NCBI GenBank assembly: GCA_035280505.1
Contig: DATEFT010000486.1
Coordinates: forward strand, 1-7,351
Origin: JAKEHZ01 sp035280505
Lineage (GTDB): Bacteria > Acidobacteriota > Blastocatellia > RBC074
Direction: 5' to 3'
DNA length: 7,351 nt
Part shown: one piece after another, positions 1-5,754 of the stretch
Numbering within the stretch: the first letter of the stretch is position 1
Layout: every line of letters starts with the position of its first letter
Program-made: the position numbers and the translations under genes
The notes under the pieces: model-generated
Seen by the model: the letters and a program-made list of their open reading frames with translations, nothing else
Databases searched by the model: none
What the model was told of the DNA's origin: nothing

Positions 1-104
1 TCGCATTTTTCAGTAACTTCTTCGAAACCCCCTTCGGAGCGATTCCTTACTATTTGATTACTGGACTGGCCATTTCCCCACTGTTGGCCACACAACAAAG
101 GTGA
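1..104 (+). CDS. 3' end of a membrane protein, probably O-antigen ligase/polymerase-like (partial)
   Basis: An open frame enters from the left edge (full codons from base 3) and stops at TGA 102-104, leaving 33 C-terminal residues. The peptide begins AFFSNFFETPFGAIPYY and ends GLAISPLLATQQR. It is strongly hydrophobic and aromatic, with a Gly/Pro break and a short polar tail, as at the end of a polytopic membrane protein. Wzy-type polymerases and O-antigen ligases often end like this and commonly sit among GT4 genes, so that is the best guess from context. No catalytic region is visible, so a flippase or other transporter is possible. Its stop codon lies inside the Shine-Dalgarno of the next gene, suggesting the same transcript and coupled translation. 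Confidence 0.55.
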   Translation, partial: AFFSNFFETPFGAIPYYLITGLAISPLLATQQR

Positions 105-114
105 GTATCGGCTT

Positions 115-1395
115 ATGAAAGTGCTACTGGTTGGTCATGCCTGCTGCCCAAATCGTGGTTCCGAATTAGGGTTGACTTGGAATTGGGCCTGGCATCTCTC
201 ACAAAGACACCAAATTCAAGTGCTGACGCATCCGCAGCACCGAGAGGAGATTGAGGCCTACCTGGCAGAACACCCCAACCCGAACCTCAAGTTCGGTTGG
301 GTCACCTTACCTTCTATCATTGATCCCTGGGTTCCCGGCAAGAAAGATCATGGCCTCGCCATTCATCTACATTATTTGGTCTGGCAATACCTGGTCTACG
401 GTGAAGCCTTGAGGCTGCACCAGACCTACGGCTTCGATGTGGTCCATCACGTGAGTTGGGGCACGATCAGCGCCCCCCCGCAGTTGTGGCGGCTGCCGAT
501 CCCGTTCGTCTGGGGGCCGGTCGGCGGAGGCCAGACCTTCCCTCGAGATTTCCGCGACTATTTCAAGGACCGGATCGGCTCCGAGTTCATCCGGTCCCTG
601 CGAATCCGGCTCTTGCCCTGGTCGCCGACCCTGCGCAAGGCCGCCCAGGGCAGCCAGCTCCTGCTCTCGACCAATCGCGAGACCAGCACGCTCATGAGAC
701 GGGTCGGGGGAGATCACGTCCGGGACGCCCATGACAATGCGGTGGCCGAGCACATGCTGCTCGATCGGATTCCGCCGCGAAATCATGGAGGCGACCTGCG
801 ATTGCTCTGGGCCGGCCGGGTCGTTCCGTCCAAGGGGCTGCAGTTGGGAATCGAGGCCCTCGCTCAAGTCAAGGACGCGCCGGTCCGCCTGTCGGTGGCC
901 GGGACCGGATCGCAGCAACCGGAGTTGGAAGCCCTGGCCCGCGAACTGGGAGTGGGCGACCGGGTGGAGTTCCTCGGTCAGGTGCCGTGGGTCGAGATGC
1001 CGTCGGTCTTTCAGAGCGCGGATGCATTTCTCTTCACCAGTCTCCGCGATTCGATGGGGTCGGTGACCCTGGAAGCCATGGCGCAAGCCCTGCCGATCAT
1101 CGCACTTGATCATCAGGGTGTCGCCCTGCTCGTTCCGGAAGAGGCCGGAATCAAGGTTCCGGTCACGACGCCCGCCATGACGGTGGCCACTCTGGCCCAG
1201 GCCATCCGCCGGTTGGCGGCTTCGCCGGAGACCCGTCGACGCATGGGCGAGGCGAGTTGGAACCACGCCCGCACCCAGACCTGGGAGCACCGGGCGGCCC
1301 AGATGAGCAACTGGTACGAAGAGTGCGTGAACAGGAGAGGGGTTGACGATATGCGTGGGCAATACGCGATGTGGTCCAACCCGGGCAACTTATGA
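115..1395 (+). CDS. GT4 family glycosyltransferase
   Basis: A cytosolic GT-B retaining glycosyltransferase of 426 aa that would add one sugar from a nucleotide donor to the lipid-linked repeat unit; donor and acceptor cannot be read from the sequence. The N-terminal acceptor domain (about 1-210) opens with a beta strand, MKVLLVGHAC, and contains PVGGGQ near 135-140. The C-terminal donor domain has WAGRVVPSKGL (232-242), with R235 and K240 in the usual phosphate-binding positions, and SLRDSMGSVTLEAMA (309-323). There D312 and E320 fill the EX7E positions, Asp replacing the first Glu, as I recall for some GT4 subgroups. AGGTGAG at 99-105 lies 9 nt before ATG 115 and supports that start. The last 20 or so residues (after WYEECVNRRG) look like an unconserved tail. 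The first ~420 bases of the window are clearly lower in GC than the rest of this gene. Confidence 0.92.
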   Translation: MKVLLVGHACCPNRGSELGLTWNWAWHLSQRHQIQVLTHPQHREEIEAYLAEHPNPNLKFGWVTLPSIIDPWVPGKKDHGLAIHLHYLVWQYLVYGEALRLHQTYGFDVVHHVSWGTISAPPQLWRLPIPFVWGPVGGGQTFPRDFRDYFKDRIGSEFIRSLRIRLLPWSPTLRKAAQGSQLLLSTNRETSTLMRRVGGDHVRDAHDNAVAEHMLLDRIPPRNHGGDLRLLWAGRVVPSKGLQLGIEALAQVKDAPVRLSVAGTGSQQPELEALARELGVGDRVEFLGQVPWVEMPSVFQSADAFLFTSLRDSMGSVTLEAMAQALPIIALDHQGVALLVPEEAGIKVPVTTPAMTVATLAQAIRRLAASPETRRRMGEASWNHARTQTWEHRAAQMSNWYEECVNRRGVDDMRGQYAMWSNPGNL

Positions 1396-2324
1396 ATATA
1401 CGCGGCGTCAAGATCGGAGCAGCGAGAATGGCGGCCTCGACCCTCTCGACCCTCTTCCTGAGCAAGCACGCGACCGGCGCGCGGGTGCCGGTCCTCTGTT
1501 ACCACCGCGTGCTGCCGGAACTGATGGAAGGCGAAAGACCGCTCTATACCATGACCCCGGAGGAGTTCGCGACCCAGATGGCCTTTCTGGCCGACCGGGG
1601 TTTTCGATCTCTCTCCCTCGACGAGTACGCCAGGCTGGCCACCGGCCAGAGCCTGCCGCCGGCGCGTTCGGTCCTGGTCACCTTCGACGACGGCTATGCC
1701 GACAATTATCACCTGGCCTGGGCCATCGCCAATCATTACGGCATCAAACTCAACCTGCTGGTCTGCACGGGGCTGATCGAGGGAGAGATCGACTCGACCC
1801 ATGGCCCGCTGTCGCCGGAGGCTGAGGCCAACCGGGCGAAGTATCCACAGTTGTGGCGGCCGCTCACCTGGTCGGAGATCGGGCAGATGGCCGAGGCGGG
1901 GGTGGGGATCGGTTTTCACAGCCACACCCATCGCAATTTCGGCCGGATGACCGCGACGGAGATCGCCCAGGACGTGGCCACCGGGATGAGCCTGCTCGAT
2001 CTGCGGCTGGCAATGCGTCCGCGAGCCTTCGCCTTCCCCGGAGGCAGTTCGGGAACCTACAACTCGACGGCGATCTCCACCGTCAAACGCTGCGGGCTCG
2101 AACTGCTCTTCACCACCCATCTGGGCCGGACCCGGCTGGGCGGCAAAAGAAACCTCTTCTCCCGCCTGGTGATCTACCAGGACGACGACCCGGAAGTTTT
2201 CCAACGCAAACTGTTCGGAGCTTATGACTGGCTCGGCCGGGCCCGCAGCATGGACCAGTTGCTGCGAGCGTTATTCCACTCCGGAAAGGTCTGGAAGAGC
2301 CTCGAGAAGTCCAGGGGCGTTTAA
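1392..2324 (+). CDS. Polysaccharide deacetylase family protein (CE4, NodB homology)
   Basis: A predicted metal-dependent deacetylase of carbohydrate esterase family 4, 310 aa from ATG 1392. The NodB motifs are visible in order: TFDDGYADNY (97-106) with catalytic base and metal-ligand aspartates D99/D100, the H-S-x-x-H metal motif at H176-H180 within GFHSHTHRNFG, and RAFAFPGG (211-218) as motif 3. A leading VPVLCYHRV (32-40) is typical of the family. ATG 1392 overlaps the preceding stop as ATGA, pointing to translational coupling, since no good Shine-Dalgarno precedes it. An in-frame GTG at 1371 would add only 7 residues and is less likely. The N-terminus (residues 8-24) is short and mildly hydrophobic but not a convincing signal peptide, so a cytoplasmic or membrane-associated role on an N-acetylated precursor is plausible; export cannot be excluded. 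The exact substrate is unknown. Confidence 0.9.
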   Translation: MNIRGVKIGAARMAASTLSTLFLSKHATGARVPVLCYHRVLPELMEGERPLYTMTPEEFATQMAFLADRGFRSLSLDEYARLATGQSLPPARSVLVTFDDGYADNYHLAWAIANHYGIKLNLLVCTGLIEGEIDSTHGPLSPEAEANRAKYPQLWRPLTWSEIGQMAEAGVGIGFHSHTHRNFGRMTATEIAQDVATGMSLLDLRLAMRPRAFAFPGGSSGTYNSTAISTVKRCGLELLFTTHLGRTRLGGKRNLFSRLVIYQDDDPEVFQRKLFGAYDWLGRARSMDQLLRALFHSGKVWKSLEKSRGV

Positions 2325-2331
2325 CAGTTTT

Positions 2332-2354
2332 CGGGTTGGGGCTTCGCCGACCCG
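2332..2354. repeat. GC-rich hairpin just after the deacetylase stop
   Basis: CGGGTTGG (2332-2339) pairs with CCGACCCG (2347-2354), giving 8 pairs including one G-T, around a 7-nt loop. It starts 8 nt after the stop codon. No T-tract follows, so it is not a clear intrinsic terminator; it may attenuate or protect the transcript, or be part of the repeat cluster that follows. Confidence 0.5.
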
Positions 2355-2355
2355 C

Positions 2356-2439
2356 TTGATTGATAGACCGCGAAACACGCGAAACACACGAAAGGCCCGT
2401 GATTTCGCCTATTCCGCGCAGTTCGCGGTTTCGAATCAA
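2356..2439. repeat. Imperfect palindromic element with CGCGAAA words
   Basis: An 84-nt imperfect hairpin. From outside in: TTGAT 2356-2360 with ATCAA 2435-2439; ACCGCGAA 2367-2374 with TTCGCGGT 2422-2429; CGCG 2378-2381 with CGCG 2415-2418; CGAAA 2389-2393 with TTTCG 2403-2407. Mostly symmetric small internal loops separate these stems. The left arm is a tandem of words like CGAAACA. Short ORFs across it are artefacts of the repeat. It resembles intergenic palindromic repeats seen in many environmental bacterial genomes, but I cannot assign a named family. A diverged copy of its core occurs at 2492-2516. Confidence 0.7.
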
Positions 2440-2451
2440 AGTTCGAGAAAC

Positions 2452-2467
2452 GTACTTTAAAAAGTAC
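2452..2467. repeat. Small AT-rich hairpin
   Basis: GTACTT (2452-2457) and AAGTAC (2462-2467) form a perfect 6-bp stem around TAAA. It sits between the two larger palindromes. No T-tract follows on the + strand, so a terminator is not supported. Confidence 0.45.
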
Positions 2468-2473
2468 CAAGGC

Positions 2474-2562
2474 ATTGGAGATTTGGGATTTGAAATACGC
2501 AAAGAACGCGAAAGGCTTCTTGCTGCCATTGGTTGTTTGCTCTCAAATCTCAAGTCTCCAAT
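2474..2562. repeat. Palindrome built of 7-nt words (ATTTGAG / CTCAAAT type)
   Basis: The left arm 2474-2493 and right arm 2543-2562 are inverted copies matching at 18 of 20 positions; both mismatches (2486/2550 and 2482/2554) become G-U pairs in the + strand RNA, so the stem would be unbroken there. The arms are tandem 7-nt words: left ATTGGAG, ATTTGGG, ATTTGAA; right CTCAAAT, CTCAAGT, CTCCAAT, then an extra CTCATAT (2563-2569). An inner GCAAA/TTTGC pairing (2499-2503 with 2536-2540) extends the structure. The loop carries a copy of the CGCGAAAGGC-type core of the preceding element. The array runs to within 2 nt of the start codon of the next gene. Confidence 0.8.
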
Positions 2563-2571
2563 CTCATATCT

Positions 2572-3747
2572 ATGCGAATTCTGATTGTCCATAACCGTTA
2601 TCTGATTCGTGCCGGCGAAGACATGAGCTGGGCCAGCGAGCAGAATCTGCTGCTCGAGCGCGGGCACGAGGTATTCAACTATACGCGCGACAACCGTGAA
2701 GTCGAGAGGCTGGCCTCCTGGAAGACCGGGCTGCGGACGGTGTGGAGCGGCGAGGACTACCACTCCTTGCGGGAGACGATCCGGCAGCATCGGCCGGACG
2801 TCATGACGATCCATAACTTCTTCCCGCTCATCTCGCCCGCCGCCTACTACGCGGCGAGGGCCGAAGGAGTGCCGGTCGTTCAGACGCTCCATAACTATCG
2901 CCTGTTATGCCTGGGCGCCTACTTCTTTCGCGAGGGCAAGGTCTGTGAGGACTGCCTCGGCAAGTCGGTCCCCTGGCCCGGCGTCTTCCACGGCTGCTAC
3001 CGTCAGAACCGGATCGTTTCGGGCGTCGTGGCCTCGATGCTGACCGCGCATCAAACCCTCAACACCTGGAGACGGATGGTCGATATCTACGTCGCCCTGA
3101 CCGATTTCTCCAAGGCGAAGTTCATCGAGGGCGGGCTGCCGGCCGACAAGATCGTCGTCAAACCGAACTTCGTGCATCCGGATCCGGGGCTCGGAAGCGG
3201 CGACGGCGGATACGCGCTCTATGTCGGACGGCTCTCGGCCGAGAAGGGCCTGGACACCATGATGGCCGCCTGGAAAGAGTTGGGGCAGTCGATCCCGCTC
3301 AAGATCGTCGGCGAGGGTCCGCTCGCCGACCGGGTGACCCAAGCCGCGCACAACAATTCCGCCATCGAGTACCTGGGGGCCAGGAGCCGCGACGAAGTGA
3401 TCGAGATGCTTCGACACGCCGCGTGCCTGGTCCTGCCCTCGCGATGGTACGAGGGGCTCCCGATGACCATCATCGAGTCGTTCGCGGTGGGCACGCCGGT
3501 GATCGCCTCGGCTTTGGGTTCGATGAGCAGCCTGGTGGACCATGCCAGGACGGGACTCCACTTTCGCGCGGGCGACGTGGTCGACCTCATCCGGCAGGTC
3601 AAATGGATCATCTCGCACCCGGACGAGCTGGCGCAGATGCGCCAGGCGGCGCGCGCCGAGTTCGAGACCAAGTACACGGCCGAGAAGAACCACGAGGCCC
3701 TCATGCAGATCTATACCCTGGCCCAGCATCGCACCCGGCATCGATAG
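2572..3747 (+). CDS. GT4 family glycosyltransferase with Cys-rich insert
   Basis: A second cytosolic GT-B retaining glycosyltransferase, 391 aa, expected to extend the lipid-linked repeat unit; its sugar specificity is not readable. The N-terminal domain starts MRILIVHNRY and has TIHNFFPLISPAAYY (79-93) and QTLHNYRL (104-111). It then carries C125-x2-C128 and HGC (H140, C142), a cysteine/histidine cluster I recall from a GT4 subgroup. The donor domain has YVGRLSAEKGL (217-227, with R220 and K225) and YEGLPMTIIE (293-302), in which E294 and E302 form the canonical EX7E pair. ATG 2572 is chosen because the family N-terminus begins exactly there; an in-frame TTG at 2533 would translate 13 residues of repeat DNA. 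No Shine-Dalgarno precedes 2572: the upstream bases are the CTCAAAT-type array, so initiation may be weak, structure-dependent or coupled. Confidence 0.92.
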   Translation: MRILIVHNRYLIRAGEDMSWASEQNLLLERGHEVFNYTRDNREVERLASWKTGLRTVWSGEDYHSLRETIRQHRPDVMTIHNFFPLISPAAYYAARAEGVPVVQTLHNYRLLCLGAYFFREGKVCEDCLGKSVPWPGVFHGCYRQNRIVSGVVASMLTAHQTLNTWRRMVDIYVALTDFSKAKFIEGGLPADKIVVKPNFVHPDPGLGSGDGGYALYVGRLSAEKGLDTMMAAWKELGQSIPLKIVGEGPLADRVTQAAHNNSAIEYLGARSRDEVIEMLRHAACLVLPSRWYEGLPMTIIESFAVGTPVIASALGSMSSLVDHARTGLHFRAGDVVDLIRQVKWIISHPDELAQMRQAARAEFETKYTAEKNHEALMQIYTLAQHRTRHR

Positions 3748-3748
3748 T

Positions 3749-3769
3749 TTTCAGCTTTCAGGATTCAGT
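3749..3769 (+). repeat. Half-element: three tandem 7-nt words (TTTCAGC type)
   Basis: The short gap between the second GT4 gene and the WecG-type gene is filled by TTTCAGC, TTTCAGG and ATTCAGT in tandem, a 7-nt period like the array before 2572 but with a different word. No inverted partner arm is seen nearby, so this looks like one arm of a palindrome or a remnant. It starts 2 nt after the stop codon. Confidence 0.6.
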
Positions 3770-3775
3770 CGTTTT

Positions 3776-3780
3776 GGAGG
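3776..3780 (+). promoter_or_regulatory. Shine-Dalgarno GGAGG deciding the start at 3785
   Basis: A perfect GGAGG core precedes two tandem ATG codons (3782 and 3785). It is 1 nt from the first and 4 nt from the second, so the second ATG is the more likely start. Confidence 0.7.
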
Positions 3781-3784
3781 AATG

Positions 3785-4606
3785 ATGAAGACCAAGCCAT
3801 TCGTCACGCCGAGAGCCAATGTCTTAGGCATCGGCGTTCATGCCTTGAATATGGAGACGGCCGTCGACGCGATCGAGCAGGCCGTGGCGGCCCGGAACAA
3901 GGGTTATGTCTGCGTCACCGGCGTGCACGGAGTGATCGAGGCGCAGCACGACGCCAAGTTCAAAGAGATCCTCAACCGCGCCTTTCTGGTCACGCCCGAC
4001 GGCATGCCCACCGTCTGGGTGGGCAAGACGCAGGGACACCGGCAGATGGCGCGGGTCTACGGGCCCGACCTCATGATCGAACTCTGCCGCCGGTCGCTGG
4101 AGAACGGGACGACCCATTTCCTCTACGGCGGCAACGACGGAGTGGCTCAGGACCTGGCGGCGGAACTGAGAAGGCGGTTTCCGGGCATCAAGATCGTCGG
4201 AGTCTATACCCCGCCCTTCAGACCCCTCACTCAGGCGGAGGAAGCGGAACTGATTGCACAGGTAGAGTCTGCCCGGCCGGACCTGTTCTGGGTCGGGCTC
4301 AGTACCCCCAAACAGGAGAGGTTCATGGAAGCGTATCTCGGTCGCCTGAACGTCAAGGTCATGCTCGGCGTCGGCGCCGCTTTCGACATTCATACGGGCA
4401 GAACCAAAGATGCTCCACAATGGATGAAACGATCGGGGCTGCAATGGCTCTTTCGTCTCTTACAGGAGCCTCGCCGCCTGGCGCGGCGGTATATGGTCAA
4501 TAACCCACTGTTTATTTACCAGACTTTTTTGCAATTAGCCGGCCTGCGTAATTACAGCGTTGAATTGCGAGGCATCGAAAACCAGGAAAGGGACAATTTA
4601 GCATGA
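3785..4606 (+). CDS. WecG/TagA/CpsF family glycosyltransferase
   Basis: A 273-aa inverting glycosyltransferase (GT26 fold). The family transfers N-acetylmannosamine, its uronic acid or another hexose to the first sugar of a polyprenyl-diphosphate intermediate at the inner face of the membrane; the donor here is not known. Motifs in order: VCVTGVHGVIEAQ (42-54), with T45 about where the catalytic-site Thr lies in TagA; TPDGMPTVW (70-78), with D72 the likely catalytic base; FLYGGNDG (112-119); VYTPPFRPLT (140-149); FWVGLSTPKQERFM (168-181); GVGAAFDIHTGR (195-206); and a basic C-terminal section rich in Arg (224-236) that in TagA contributes to membrane docking. The usual Asn after the Thr (T-x-N type) is absent. 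Length is normal. The stop overlaps the next ATG as ATGA. The last 120 or so bases are locally AT-rich compared with the gene body. Confidence 0.93.
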   Translation: MKTKPFVTPRANVLGIGVHALNMETAVDAIEQAVAARNKGYVCVTGVHGVIEAQHDAKFKEILNRAFLVTPDGMPTVWVGKTQGHRQMARVYGPDLMIELCRRSLENGTTHFLYGGNDGVAQDLAAELRRRFPGIKIVGVYTPPFRPLTQAEEAELIAQVESARPDLFWVGLSTPKQERFMEAYLGRLNVKVMLGVGAAFDIHTGRTKDAPQWMKRSGLQWLFRLLQEPRRLARRYMVNNPLFIYQTFLQLAGLRNYSVELRGIENQERDNLA

Positions 4607-5613
4607 ATGAGCAGACCAAAGTTTTAGTGACCGGAGCCGGGGGCTTCATCGGCCATCATTTCGTCGCGATGCTCAAGCAGCATGGTTATTGGGTCCGAGG
4701 CGTCGATCTCAAATATCCCGAGTACGAGTCGACGGCCGCCGACGAATTCGAGATTCTCGACCTCCGCCGCTGGCCCGACTGCCTGCAGGCGACGCGAGGG
4801 ATTGACGAGGTCTACAACCTGGCCGCCAACATGGGCGGGATCGGGTTCATCCATTCGCACAAGGCCGAGATCATGCACGATAACGTGCTGATCAACGTCC
4901 AGATGCTCGAAGCGGCTCGACTCAACGGCATCAAACGATATCTCTATACCTCATCGGCCTGTATCTATCCGGGCTACAAACAGGAGACGCCCGACCTGGA
5001 GCCGCTCAAAGAGGAGGACGCCTACCCGGCGGATCCGGAAGACGGCTACGGATGGGAGAAGCTCTTCTCCGAACGGCAGTGCCGTCACTACCTCGAAGAT
5101 TACGGGCTGGAGACGCGCGTCGTCAGATTCCACAACATCTTCGGCCCGCTCGGAACCTATGACGGCGGCCGCGAAAAATCTCCGGCCGCGATCTGCCGGA
5201 AGGTGGCGCTGGCCAATGACGGCGACGAGATCGAAGTCTGGGGCGACGGCCTGCAGACGCGCTCCTACTGCTATATCGACGACTGCGTCGAGGGCATCTA
5301 CCGGTTGATGCGCTCCGACTTCCGCGAGCCGCTCAACCTGGGCCAGGACCGCATGATCACCATCAACGAACTGGTCGACATCGTCTCGGAGATCGGCGGC
5401 AAGACGCTGGTCAAACGCCACGACCTGACCAAACCGCAGGGCGTCCGGGGCCGCAACAGCGACAACACCAAGCTCCGCGAGGTGCTGGGCTGGGACCCCC
5501 AAATCAGCCTCGAGGACGGGTTGAAGCTGACCTACCGCTGGATCTACGCCGAATTGGAGAAGGAAGGCCGGATCCGCAAGGATGGGGCGCGCTCCGCGGC
5601 CGAAGCCGCTTAA
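4603..5613 (+). CDS. GDP-mannose 3,5-epimerase-like NAD-dependent epimerase
   Basis: An extended short-chain dehydrogenase/reductase of 336 aa that most resembles GDP-mannose 3,5-epimerase, which makes GDP-L-galactose and GDP-L-gulose from GDP-mannose. The NAD-binding GAGGFIG (G11, G14, G17) is present. Hallmarks shared with plant GME, from memory, are NLAANMGGIGFI (72-83), SSACIYP (117-123) with the acid/base Cys at C120, the YxxxK pair Y149/K153, RFHNIFGP (175-182), GGREKSPAAICRK (188-200) with K192, WGDGLQTRS (213-221), SDFREPLN (238-245) and GVRGRNSDN (280-288). The C145-Y174 spacing of the plant enzyme is kept (C120-Y149). The product would feed the glycosyltransferases of this locus. 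ATG 4603 overlaps the preceding stop; AGGAAAGGG about 11 nt upstream may act as Shine-Dalgarno. Automatic annotation may call it a generic epimerase. GDP-mannose supply is not encoded here. Confidence 0.88.
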   Translation: MNEQTKVLVTGAGGFIGHHFVAMLKQHGYWVRGVDLKYPEYESTAADEFEILDLRRWPDCLQATRGIDEVYNLAANMGGIGFIHSHKAEIMHDNVLINVQMLEAARLNGIKRYLYTSSACIYPGYKQETPDLEPLKEEDAYPADPEDGYGWEKLFSERQCRHYLEDYGLETRVVRFHNIFGPLGTYDGGREKSPAAICRKVALANDGDEIEVWGDGLQTRSYCYIDDCVEGIYRLMRSDFREPLNLGQDRMITINELVDIVSEIGGKTLVKRHDLTKPQGVRGRNSDNTKLREVLGWDPQISLEDGLKLTYRWIYAELEKEGRIRKDGARSAAEAA

Positions 5614-5615
5614 GG

Positions 5616-5738
5616 AAGTCTAGAGAGGTCTGGAAAAGTCTAGAAAAGTCGGGAGAAATCCAGGGCAGTCTGAATCGGGACCGGTTTCGACTTCTCTAGA
5701 CTTCTCCAGACCTCTCTAGACTTTTATAGACTTTACAA
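5616..5738. repeat. Long palindrome built of 10-nt tandem units (GACTTCTCTA type)
   Basis: The left arm 5616-5650 and right arm 5689-5723 are inverted copies matching at 33 of 35 positions, with two A-C mismatches exactly 10 nt apart (5635/5704 and 5645/5694). Each arm is a 10-nt tandem array: on the left AAGTCTAGAG, AGGTCTGGAA, AAGTCTAGAA, AAGTCGGGAG and more degenerate units to about 5675; on the right GACTTCTCTA, GACTTCTCCA, GACCTCTCTA, GACTTTTATA and GACTTTACAA (5689-5738). TCTAGA recurs at 5619, 5639, 5695 and 5715. The element begins 3 nt after the epimerase stop and ends 16 nt before the wbaP start, filling the gap except for the AAGGG Shine-Dalgarno (5742-5746). No T-tract follows, so it is not a typical terminator, though so long a stem could affect readthrough or mRNA stability. 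Confidence 0.9.
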
Positions 5739-5754
5739 TTTAAGGGTACCAATC

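Noticed and set aside
367..1362. Long - strand open frame opposite the first GT4 gene (331 codons)
   Set aside because: It lies fully antisense to a gene with clear GT4 motifs; long antisense frames are expected in GC-rich coding DNA, and its translation (Arg/Pro/His/Gly-rich) has no recognisable domain.
1343..1371. TTGACG followed by a possible -10 near the end of the first GT4 gene
   Set aside because: The -10 position is GC-rich, and the downstream gene is translationally coupled by ATGA, so a separate promoter is not supported.
1113..2204. - strand open frame of 363 codons spanning the GT4-deacetylase junction
   Set aside because: It crosses two real genes and reads as low-complexity antisense translation; it shadows well-supported motifs.
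2533..2571. TTG start for the second GT4 gene
   Set aside because: The 13 extra residues are translated repeat DNA and the family N-terminus begins exactly at ATG 2572.
2224..2584. Short + strand frames across the 2325-2571 gap
   Set aside because: Their residues come from the repeat words (CGCGAAACACG-type), start inside the deacetylase gene or in repeat, and show no ribosome site or domain.
3542..3784. Upstream extension of the WecG-type gene into the preceding GT4 gene
   Set aside because: The extra 80 or so residues are Arg/Ser/Thr-rich out-of-frame translation of the GT4 gene; GGAGG at 3776-3780 marks the real start.
5697..5730. Possible sigma-70 promoter with TATAGA (5725-5730) before wbaP
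   Set aside because: TATAGA lies in the degenerate end of the 10-nt array, and no TTGACA-like box sits at 16-18 nt spacing; resemblance is probably due to the repeat.
5616..5738. CRISPR-like array
   Set aside because: The units are 10 nt and contiguous, with no spacers, and the two halves are inverted relative to each other.
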